Source: Dysidea avara
Lineage: Eukaryota; Porifera; Demospongiae; Dictyoceratida; Dysideidae
Direction: 5' to 3'
Length of the DNA stretch: 64,000 nt
Assembly: GCF_963678975.1 (NCBI RefSeq)
Contig: NC_089275.1
Coordinates: 36,308,819-36,372,818, forward strand
The notes beneath the pieces are model-generated. The model did not search any database. It had not been told where the DNA came from and was given only the letters and a program-made list of their open reading frames with translations. This document shows positions 35,601 to 47,600 of the stretch, one piece after another. How positions within the stretch are numbered: position 1 is the first letter of the stretch; the number at the start of each line of letters is the position of its first letter. Made by a program: the position numbers and the translations under genes.

Positions 35601-38600
35601 TGCGGCCCAAGAAGCCGGCGCGCCACACCGTGAGTATATTAACAGGAAGAAAGAAAACGCAATTTTTACACCTACGTAGTTCTGTGATCCCTTATCCAAT
35701 TGGAACCAAATTTGCTAGAGACGTGTCGCCCAGTTAGGGTAGTCTACATACCAAATTTGAAGAAAATCGCTCAAGCCATTTCCGAGATACGAGCGAACAA
35801 AATTTCGTTTTAATTTCTTCGTTTTTTTCTTCTTCTTCATCTTCTTCATTTCGCACACTTCGCAAAATTCGCCATAAAACACGAATGCGTGCTCGGATGT
35901 GGCTGAAATTTGGCACACTTAAAGGACTCATTAAGGCGGATCTCCGTACCAACTTTGGTAGGAATCCGATGAACATTCACGGAGTTACGACCGATTATTT
36001 GCGTAAAATAAGGTCGAAGGTCTGTCACGCCTACAGGGTAAACGCCTTGGAGGAATCAGTTGCAAATTGATATGTAGATGTAGCAACCATCGTAGGAGTG
36101 CCTTTTTGTGGTTTGAAAGGAATCGGGATAAAGACCATGGAGATATGACACGAAACCCAACTTGTGTCAAAATTACGCGATCGATTTTTTATCAATAAAA
36201 AAACTATTAGTTTTCGTATCTACCAGGCAAACCGCTTAGAGCAACGGGCTGAAAATCAGTATGTAGCTGGAATAATCATCATAGAAAGTCCTTGCAGTAG
36301 TACAGAAGAATCGGATTACAAATCACTGAGTTATGATTCGAAAGGCGACTAGGTGCAGCAAATGCGAGATTGAGATTCTCTAATAGAACAGTCACCCTAA
36401 TAAAGCATTCAGCTGCATTTATAATTTACTCAGTTATATTACATTGTAAGTTATTCTGTAGGGAATTCAGCTACAAACAAGTCACCCTGTAGTCAGATCA
36501 GCTAGAAGAAGGTACCTAATAGAGAGTTCAGTTACAAATAAGCCATCATGTAGAGAGTTCAGCTCAAATAAATCACCCTGTAGAGAATTCAGCTACAAAC
36601 AAATTGCCCTGTAGAGAGATCAGTTAGAAGAAGTTACCTTGTAGAGAGTTCAGTTACAAAGAAACAATCATGCAAAGAGTTTAGCTACAAACAAATCACC
36701 CAGTAAAAAGTTCCGCTATGAACAGATCACACTGTAGAGAGTTCAGTTAGAAACAAGTCATCCTGTAGAGAGATCAGCTAGAAGAAGTCACCTTGTAGAG
36801 AGTTCAGTTACAAAGAAACAATCATGCAAAGAGTTTAGCTGCAAACAAATCACCCAGTAGAAAGTTCCGCTATTAACAGATCACGCTGTAGAGAGTTCAG
36901 TTAGAAACAAGTCATCCTGTAGATAGATCAGCTAGAAGAAGTCACTTTGTAGAGAGTTCAGCTACAAAGAAACCACCATGTAAAAGAGTTCAGCTGCAAA
37001 CAAATCACCTGTAGAGAATTCAACTACAAAACAAATCACCCTGTAGAAAGATCAGCTAGAAGAAGTTACCTTGTAGAGAGTTCAGCTACAAACAAATCAC
37101 CCTATAGAAAGTTCAGCTACAAACAAGTCACCCTGTAGAGAGATCAGCTAGAAACAAGTCATCCTGTAGAGAGTTCAGCTAGAAGAAGTTACGTTGTACA
37201 GAGTTCAGCTACAAAGAAACTACCACGTAGAGAGTTCAGCTGCAAATAAATCGCCCTGTAGAGAATTCAGCTACAAACAAATCACCCTGTAGAAAGATCA
37301 GCTAGAAGAAGTTACCTTGTAGAGAGTTCAGCTACAAACAAATCACCCTGTAGAGAGTTCAGCTACAAAGAAACTACCATATAGAGAGTTCAGCTGCAAC
37401 CAAATCGCCCTGTAGAGAATTCAGCTACAAACAAATCACCCTGTAGAAAAGTAGATCAGCTAGAAGAAGTTACCTTGTAGAGAGTTCAGCTACAAACAAA
37501 TCACCCTGTAGAGAGTTCAGCTACAAACAAGTCACCATGTAGAGAGTTCAGCTAGAAGAAATTACATTGTAGAGAGTTCAGCTACAAAGAAACTACCATG
37601 TAGAGAGTTCAACTGCAAACAAATCGCCCTGTAGAGAATTCAGCTACAAACAAATTACCCTGTAAAAAGATCAGCTAGAAGAAGTTACCTTGTAGAGAGT
37701 TCAGCTACAAACAAATCACCCTGTAGAGAGTTCAGTTAGAAACAAGACACTCTGTAGAGAGATCAGCTAGAAACAAGCCACCCGTAGAGAGTTCAGCTAG
37801 AATAAGTTACACTGTAGAGAGTTTGGCTACAAAGAAACTACCATGTAGAGAGTTCAGCTGCAAACAAATCGCCTGTAGAGAATTCAGCTACAAACAAATA
37901 ACCCTGTAGAAAGATCAGCTAGAAGAAGTTACCTTGTAGAGAGTTCAGTTACAAAGAAACTGCCATGTAGAGAGTTCAGCTGCAAGCAAATCACCCTGTA
38001 GAAAGATCAGCTAGAAGAAGTTAGCTTGTAGAGAGTTCAGCTACAAACAAATCACCCTGTAGAGAGTTCAGCTACAAAGAAACTACCATATAGAGAGTTC
38101 AGCTGCAAACAAATCACCCTGTGGAGAATTCAGCTACAAACAAATCACCCTGTAGAAAAGTAGATCAGCTAGAAGAAGTTACCTTGTAGAGAGTTCAGCT
38201 ACAAACAAATCACCCTGTAGAGAGTTCAGCTACAAACAAGTCACCATGTAGAGAGTTCAGCTAGAAGAAGTTACATTGTAGAGAGTTCAGCTACAAACAA
38301 ATCGCCCTGTAGAGAATTCAGCTACAAACAAATTACCCTGTAAAACGATCAGCTAGAAGAAGTTACCTTGTAGAGAGTTCAGCTACAAACAAATCACCCT
38401 GTAGAGAGTTCAGCTACAAACAAGACACTCTGTAGAGAGATCAGCTAGAAACAAGCCACCCATAGAGAGTTCAGCTAGAAGAAGTTACGTTGTAGAGAGT
38501 TCAGCTACAAAGAAACTACCATGTAGAGAGTTTAGCTGCAAATAAATCACCCTGTAGAGAATTCAGCTACAAACAAATCACCCTGTAGAAAGATCAGCTA

Positions 38601-41600
38601 GAAGAATTTACCTTGTAGAGAGTTCAGCTACAAACAAATCACCCTGTAGAGAGTTCAGCTACAAAGAAACTACCATATAGAGAGTTCAGCTGCAACCAAA
38701 TCGCCCTGTAGAGAATTCAGCTACAAACAAATCACCCTGTATAAAAGTAGATCAGCTAGAAGAAGTTACCTTGTAGAGAGTTCAGCTACAAACAAATCAC
38801 CCTGTAGAGAGTTCAGCTACAAACAAGTCACCATGTAGAGAGTTCAGCTAGAATAAGTTACACTGTAGAGAGTTTGGCTACAAAGAAACTACCATGTAGA
38901 GAGTTCAGCTGCAAACAAATCGCCTGTACAGAATTCAGCTACAAACAAATAACCCTGTAGAAAGATCAGCTAGAAGAAGTTACCTTGTAGAGAGTTCAGT
39001 TACAAACAAATCACCCTGTAGAGAGTTCAGCTACAAACAAGTAACCCTGTAGAGAGATCAGCTAGAAACAAGTCATCCTGTAGAGAGTTCAGCTAGAAGA
39101 AGTTACATTGTAGAGAGTTCAGCTACAAAGAAACTGCCATGTAGAGGGTTCAGCTGCAAGCAAATCACCCTGTAGAAAGATCAGCTAGAAGAAGTTACCT
39201 TGTAGAGAGTTCAGCTACAAACAAATCACCCTGTAGAGAGTTCAGCTACAAAGAAACTACCATATAGAGAGTTCAGCTGCAAACAAATCGCCCTGTAGAG
39301 AATTCAGCTACAAACAAATCACCCTGTAGAAAAGTAGATCAGCTAGAAGAAGTTACCTTGTAGAGAGTTCAGCTACAAACAAATCACCCTGTAGAGAGTT
39401 CAGCTACAAACAAGTCACCATGTAGAGAGTTCAGCTAGAAGAAATTACATTGTAGAGAGTTCAGCTACAAAGAAACTACCATGTAGAGAGTTCAACTGCA
39501 AACAAATCGCCCTGTAGAGAATTCAGCTACAAACAAATTACCCTGTAAAAAGATCAGCTAGAAGAAGTTACCTTGTAGAGAGTTCAGCTACAAACAAATC
39601 ACCCTGTAGAGAGTTCAGTTAGAAACAAGACACTCTGTAGAGAGATCAGCTAGAAACAAGCCACCCGTAGAGAGTTCAGCTAGAATAAGTTACACTGTAG
39701 AGAGTTTGGCTACAAAGAAACTACCATGTAGAGAGTTCAGCTGCAAACAAATCGCCTGTAGAGAATTCAGCTACAAACAAATAACCCTGTAGAAAGATCA
39801 GCTAGAAGAAGTTACCTTGTAGAGAGTTCAGTTACAAAGAAACTGCCACGTAGAGAGTTCAGCTGCAAGCAAATCACCCTGTAGAAAGATAAGCTAGAAG
39901 AAGTTACCTTGTAGAGAGTTCAGCTACAAACAAATTACCCTGTAGAGAGTTCAGCTACAAAGAAACTACCATATAGAGAGTTCAGCTGCAAACAAATTGC
40001 CCTGTAGAGAATTCAGCTACAAACAAATCACCCTGTAGAAAAGTAGATCAGCTAGAAGAAGTTACCTTGTAGAGAGTTCAGTTACAAACAAATCACCCTG
40101 TAGAGAGTTCAGCTACAAACAAGTAACCCTGTAGAGAGATCAGCTAGAAACAAGTCATCCTGTAGAGAGTTCAGCTAGAAGAAGTTACATTGTAGAGAGT
40201 TCAGCTACAAAGAAACTGCCATGTAGAGAGTTCAGCTGCAAGCAAATCACCCTGTAGAAAGATCAGCTAGAAGAAGTTACCTTGTAGAGAGTTCAGCTAC
40301 AAACAAATCACCCTGTAGAGAGTTCAGCTACAAAGAAACTACCATATAGAGAGTTCAGCTGCAAACAAATCGCCCTGTAGAGAATTCAGCTACAAACAAA
40401 TCACCCTGTAGAAAAGTAGATCAGCTAGAAGAAGTTACCTTGTAGAGAGTTCAGCTACAAACAAATCACCCTGTAGAGAGTTCAGCTACAAACAAGTCAC
40501 CATGTAGAGAGTTCAGCTAGAAGAAATTACATTGTAGAGAGTTCAGCTACAAAGAAACTACCATGTAGAGAGTTCAACTGCAAACAAATCGCCCTGTAGA
40601 GAATTCAGCTACAAAAAAATTACCCTGTAAAAAGATCAGCTAGAAGAAGTTACCTTGTAGAGAGTTCAGCTACAAACAAATCACCCTGTAGAGAGTTCAG
40701 TTAGAAACAAGACACTCTGTAGAGAGATCAGCTAGAAACAAGCCACCCGTAGAGAGTTCAGCTAGAATAAGTTACACTGTAGAGAGTTTGGCTACAAAGA
40801 AACTACCATGTAGAGAGTTCAGCTGCAAACAAATCGCCTGTAGAGAATTCAGCTACAAACAAATAACCCTGTAGAAAGATCAGCTAGAAGAAGTTACCTT
40901 GTAGAGAGTTCAGTTACAAAGAAACTGCCACGTAGAGAGTTCAGCTGCAAGCAAATCACCCTGTAGAAAGATCAGCTAGAAGAAGTTACCTTGTAGAGAG
41001 TTCAGCTACAAACAAATCACCCTGTAGAGAGTTCAGCTACAAAGAAACTACCATATAGAGAGTTCAGCTGCAAACAAATTGCCCTGTAGAGAATTCAGCT
41101 ACAAACAAATCACCCTGTAGAAAAGTAGATCAGCTAGAAGAAGTTACCTTGTAGAGAGTTCAGTTACAAACAAATCACCCTGTAGAGAGTTCAGCTACAA
41201 ACAAGTAACCCTGTAGAGAGATCAGCTAGAAACAAGTCATCCTGTAGAGAGTTCAGCTAGAAGAAGTTACATTGTAGAGAGTTCAGCTACAAAGAAACTG
41301 CCATGTAGAGAGTTCAGCTGCAAGCAAATCACCCTGTAGAAAGATCAGCTAGAAGAAGTTACCTTGTAGAGAGTTCAGCTACAAACAAATCACCCTGTAC
41401 AGAGTTCAGCTACAAAGAAACTACCATATAGAGAGTTCAGCTGTAAACAAATCGCCCTGTGGAGAATTCAGCTACAAACAAATCACCCTGTAGAGAGTTC
41501 AGCTACAAACAAGTCACCATGTAGAGAGTTCAGCTAGAAGAAGTTACATTGTAGAGAGTTCAGCTACAAACAAATCGCCCTGTAGAGAATTCAGCTACAA

Positions 41601-44600
41601 ACAAATTACCCTGTAAAACAATCAGCTAGAAGAAGTTACCTTGTAGAGAGTTCAGCTGCAAACAAATCGCCTGTAGAGAATTCAGCTACAAACAAATCAC
41701 CCTGTAGAAAGATCAGCTAGAAGAAGTTACCTTGTAGAGAGTTCAGCTACAAACAAATCACCATGTAGAGAGATCAGCTAGAAACAAGTCACCCTGTAGA
41801 GAGATCAGCTAGAAGAAGTTACCTCTCAGAGAGTTCAGCTACAAACAAATCACCATGTAGAGAGATCAGCTAGAAACAAGTCACCCTGTAGAGAGATCAG
41901 CTAGAAGAAGTTACCTTGTAGAGAGTTCAGCTACAAACAAGTCACCATGTAGAGAGATCAGCTAGAAACAAGTCATCCTGTAGAGTGTTCAGCTAGAAGA
42001 AGTTACATTGTAGAAAGTTCAGCTACAAAGAAACTACAATGTAGAGAGTTCAGCTGCAAACAAATCGCCCTGTAGAGAATTCAGCTACAAACAAATCACC
42101 CTGTAGAAAGTTCAGCTACAAACAAGTAACCCTGTAGAGAGATCAGCTAGAAACAAGTCATCCTGTAGAGAGTTCAGCTAGAATAAGTTACACTGTAGAG
42201 AGTTCGGCTGCAAAGAAACTACCATGTAGAGAGTTCAGCTGCAAACAAATCGCCTGTAGAGAATTCAGCTACAAACAAATAACCCTGTAGAAAGATCAGC
42301 TAGAAGAAGTTACCTTGTAGAGAGTTCAGTTACAAACAAATCACCCTGTAGAGAGTTTAGCTACAAACAAGTCACCCTGAAGAGAGATCAGCTAGAAACA
42401 AGTCATCCTGTAGAGAGTTCAGCTAGAAGAAGTTACATTGTAGAGAGTTCAGCTACAAAGAAACTACCATGTAGAGAGTTCAGCTGCGAACAAATCGCCC
42501 TGTAGAGAATTCAGCTACAAACAAATCACCCTGTAGAAAGTTCAGCTACAAACAAGTAACCCTGTAGAGAGATCAGCTAGAAACAAGTCATCCTGTAGAG
42601 AGTTCAGCTAGAAAAAGTTACGTTGTAGAGAGTTCAGCTACAAAGAAACTACCATGTAGAGAGTTCAGCTGCAAATAAATCACCCTGTAGAGAATTCAGC
42701 TACAAACAAATCACCCTGTAGAAAGATCAGCTAGAAGACATTACCTTGTAGAGAGTTCAGCTACAAACGAATCACCCTGTAGAGAGTTCAGCTACAAAGA
42801 AACTACCATATAGAGAGTTCAGCTGCGAACAAATCATCCTGTAGAGAATTCAGCTACAAACAAATTACCCTGTAGAAAGGTCAGCTAGAAGAATTTACCT
42901 TGTAGAGAGTTCAGCTACAAACAAATCACTCTGTATAGTGTTCAGCTAGAATCAAGTCACCCTGTAGAGAGATCAGCTAGAAACAAGCCACCCGTCCAGA
43001 GTTCAGCTAGAAGAAGTTACATTGTAGAGAGTTCAGCTACAAAGAAGCTACCATGTAGAGAGTTCAGCTGCAAACAAATTGCCCTGTAGAGAATTCAGCT
43101 ACAAACAAATCACGCTGTAGAAAGGTCAGCTAGAAGAAGTTACCTTGTAGAGAGTTCTGCTACAAACAAATCACCCTGTAGAGAGTTCAGCTACAAACAA
43201 GTCACCCTGTAGAGAGATCAGCTAGAAACAAGTCATGCTGTAGAAAGTTCAGCTAGAAGAAGTTACATTGTAGAGAGTTCAGCTACAAAGAAACTACCAT
43301 GTAGAGAATTCAGCTACAAACAAATCACCCTGTAGAAAGGTCAGCTAGAAGAAGTTACCTTGTAGAGAGTTCAGCTACAAACAAATCACCCTGTAGAGAG
43401 TTCAGCTAGAAACAAGTCACCCTGTAGAGAGATCAGCTAGAAACAAGCCACCCGTAGAGAGTTCAGCTAGAAGAAGTTACATTGTAGAGAGTTCAGCTAC
43501 AAACAAGTCACCATGTAGAGAGTTCAGCTAGAAGAAGTTACCTTGTAGAGAGTTCAGCTACAAACAAATCACCCTTTACAGAGTTCAGCTACAAACAAGT
43601 CACCCTGTAGAGAGATCAGCTAGAAACAAGTCATCCTGTAGAGAGTTCAGCTAGAAGAAGTTACCTTGTAGAGAGTTCAGCTACAAACAAATCACCCTGT
43701 AGAGAGTTCAGCTACAAACAAGTCACCCTGTAGAGAGATCAGCTAGAAACAAGTCATCCTGTAGAGAATTCAGCTAGAAGAAGTTACATTGTAGAGAGTT
43801 CAGCTACAAAGAAACTACCATGTAGAGAATTCAGCTACAAACAAATCACCCTGTAGAAAGGTCAGCTAGAAGAAGTTACCTTGTAGAGAGTTCAGCTACA
43901 AACAAATCACCCTGTAGAGAGATCAGCTAGAAACAAGCCACTCGTAGAGAGTTCAGCTAGAAGAAGTTACATTGTAGAGAGTTCAGCTACAAAGAAGCTA
44001 CCATGTAGAGAGTTCAGCTGCAAACAAATCGCCCTGTAGAGAATTCAGCTACAAACAAATCACCCTGTAGAACGATCAGCTAGAAGAAGTTACCTTGTAG
44101 AGAGTTCAGCTACAAACAAATCACCCTGTAGAGAGTTCAGCTACAAACAAGTCATCTGGTAGAGGGATCAGCTAGAAGGATCACCTTGCAGAGAGGTCAG
44201 CTACAAAGAAATCACCCTTCTTCATCTTTTCTTCTTCCTGTAGTAAAGAAAAAAATGACAGGTTAAAAAGCCCTAAAGCCGGCCTATGGTTTGGGGTATA
44301 CAAATGCAAAAAGAAGTGAAATCTAATCCAAAACAGCCAAGCTGTAAAAAAAGAGTGCGGCCCTGAGAAAGGCTATGGTGAAAAAAGATGTGAAATCCAA
44401 GGTGGCGGCCAAGAAATGGCTGTGATGGTAGGTTAATGGTAAAAATTTTAATAACGACAATTCAAGTGAATTTTGTGCCAAGACCAAGCGGCACCAAATT
44501 CACTGAATTGTCGTTATTAAAATTTTTACCATTAACCTACCATCACAGCCATTTCTTGGCCGCCACCTTGGATTTCACATCTTTTTTCACCATAGCCTTT

Positions 44601-47600
44601 CTCAGGGCCGCACTCTTTTTTTACAGCTTGGCTGTTTTGGATTAGATTTCTTCTTCTTCTACTTCTTCATTTCGCACACTTCGCAAAATCTGCCATAAAA
44701 CACGAATGCGTGCTTGGATCGGGCTGAAATTTGGCACACTTAAAGGACTCATTACGGCGGATCTCTGTACCAACTTTGGTAGGAATCCGATGAACAGTTA
44801 CGGAGTTATAACCGATTATTTGCGTAAAGTAAGGTCGAAGGTCTGTCACGCCTACAGGGTAAACTCCTTTGAGGAATCAGTTGAAAATTACTATGTAGAT
44901 GGAGCAACCATCGTAAGAGTGCCTTTTTGTGGTTTGAAAGGAATCGGGGTAAAGACCACGGAGATATGACACAAAACCCAACCTGTGTCAAAATTACGCG
45001 ATCGATTTTTATGAATAAAAATACTATTAGTTTTCGTGTCTATCAGGCAAACCGCTTAGAGCAATGAGCTGAAAATCAGTATGTAGCTGGAATGATCATC
45101 ATAGAACGTCCTTGCAGTAGTTGAGTAGTACAGAAGAATCGGATTACAAACCACTGAGTTATGATTCGAAAGGCAACTACGTGTAGCAAATGCGAGATCG
45201 AGATACTCTAATAGAACAGTCACCCTAATAGAGCATTCAGCTACGTTTATAACTTACTCCATTACAGAATTATATTACATTGCATGATATTCTGTACGGA
45301 ATTCAGCTACAAACAGTTAATCTGATACACAATTCAGCTACATGCAAGTCACCCTGTAGAGAGTTCATCTAGAAACAAGTCTCCCTGAAGAAGTCACCTT
45401 GTAGAGAGTTCAGCTACAAAGAAACCATCATGTAGAGAGTTCAGCTGCAAACAAATCACCCTGTAGAGAGTTCAGCTACGAACAGATCACCCTGTAGAGA
45501 GTTCAGCTACAAACAAATCACCCTGTAGAGAGTTCAGTTACAAAGAAACCACCATGTAGAGAGTTCAGCTGCAAACAAATCACCCTGTAGAGAAGATCAG
45601 CTAGAATAAATCACCTTGTAGAGAGTTCAGCTACAAAGAAACCATCATGTAGAGAGCTCAGTTGCAAACTAATCACCCTGTAGAGAACTCAGCTACAAAC
45701 AAATCGCCTTGTAGAAAGATCAGCTAGAAGAAGTTACCTTGTAGGGAGTTCAGCTACGAACAGATCACCCTGTAGAGAGTTCAGGTACAAACAAATCACC
45801 CTGTAGAGAGTACAGTTACAAAGAAACCACCATGTAGAGAGTTCAGCTGCAAAAATATCAATCATTCTGTAGAGAGTTCAGCTAGAAGAAGTCACCCAGT
45901 AGAAAGTTCAGCTATGAACAGATCACCCTGTTGAGAGTTCAGTTAGAAACAAGTCATCCTGTAGAGAGATCAGCTAGAAGTATCACCTTGTAGAAAGTTC
46001 AGCTACAAACAAATCACCTGTAGAGAGTTCAGCTACAAACAAATCACCTTGTAGAGAGATCAGCTAGAAGAAGTCACTTTGTAGAGAGTTCAGCTATAAA
46101 GAAACCACCATGTAGAGAGTTCAGCTGCAAACAAATCACCCTGTACAGAACTCAGCTACAAACAAATCGCCCTGTAGAAAGATCAGCTAGAAGAAGTTAC
46201 CTTGTAGGGAGTTCAGCTACGAACAGATCACCCTGTAGAGAGTTCAGCTACTAACAAATCACCCTGTAGAGAGTTCAGTTACAAAGAAACCACCATGTAG
46301 AGAATTCAGCTGCAAAAAAATCAATCACTCTGTAGAGAGTTCAGCTACAAAGAAATCATCCTGTAGAGAGTTCAGCTATGAAAAGATCACCCTGTAGAGA
46401 GTTCAGCTAGAAGAAGTCACCGTTTAGAGAGTTCAGCTACAAAACAACCACCATATAGAGAGTTCAGCTGCAAAAAAATCAATCACTCTGTAGAGAGTTC
46501 CGCTAGAAGAAGTCATCTTGTAGAGAGTTCAGCTGCAAATAAATCACCCTGTAGAGAATTCAGCTGCAAACAAATCACCCTGTAGAAAGATCAGCTAGAA
46601 GAAGTTACCTTGTAGAGAGTTCAGCTACAAAGAAACCACCATGTAGAGAGCAAACAAATTACCTGTAGAGAGTTCAGCTAGAAACAAGTCACCCTGTAGA
46701 GAGATCAGCTAGAAACAAGTCACCCTGTAGAGAGTTCAGCTAGAAGAAGTCACATTGTAGAGAGTTCAACTACAATGAAACTCCCATGTAGAGAGTTCAG
46801 CTGCAAACAAATCACCCTGTAGAGAACTCAGCTACAAACAAATATGCCCTGTAAAAAGATCAGCTAGAAGAAGTTACCTTGTAGAGAGTTCAGCTACAAT
46901 GAAACCACCATGTAGAGAGTTCAGCTACAAACAAATCACCTGTAGAGAGTTCAGCTAGAAACAAGTCACCCTGTAGAGAGATCAGCTAGAAACAAGTCAC
47001 CCTGTAGAGAGTTCAGCTAGAAGAAGTCACATTGTAGAGAGTTCAGCTACAATGAAACTCCCATGTAGAGAGTTCAGCTGCAAACAAATCACACTGTAGA
47101 GAACTCAGCTACAAACAAATATGCCCTGTAAAAAGATCAGCTAGAAGAAGTTACCTTGTAGAGAGTTCAGCTACAATGAAACCACCATGTAGAGAGTTCA
47201 GCTACAAACAAATCACCTGTAGAGAGTTCAGCTAGAAACAAGTCACCCTGTAGAGAGATCAGCTAGAAACAAGTCACCCTGTAGAGAGTTCAGCTAGAAG
47301 AAGTCACATTGTAGAGAGTTCAGCTACAATGAAACTCCCATGTAGAGAGTTCAGCTGCAAACAAATCACACTGTAGAGAACTCAGCTACAAACAAATATG
47401 CCCTGTAAAAAGATCAGCTAGAAGAAGTTACCTTGTAGAGAGTTCAGCTACAACGAAACCACCATGTAGAGAGTTCAGCTACAAACAAATCACCTGTAGA
47501 GAGTTCAGCTAAAAACAAGTCACCCTGTAAAGAGATCTGCTAGAAACAAGTCACCCTGTAGAGAGTTCAGCTAGAAGAAATTACCTTGTAGAGAGTTCAG

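Noticed and set aside
35885-36170. 61-69 aa frames in the conserved modules (for example FGTLKGLI...CHAYRVN)
   Set aside because: Similar between copies only because the DNA is; frames open on both strands and end at different points in each copy, so no sign of protein-level selection.
44436-44645. 69-aa frames in the foldback copies (TYHHSHFLAATLDFTSFF)
   Set aside because: The same peptide appears from both arms because the DNA is palindromic; no reason to think it is translated.
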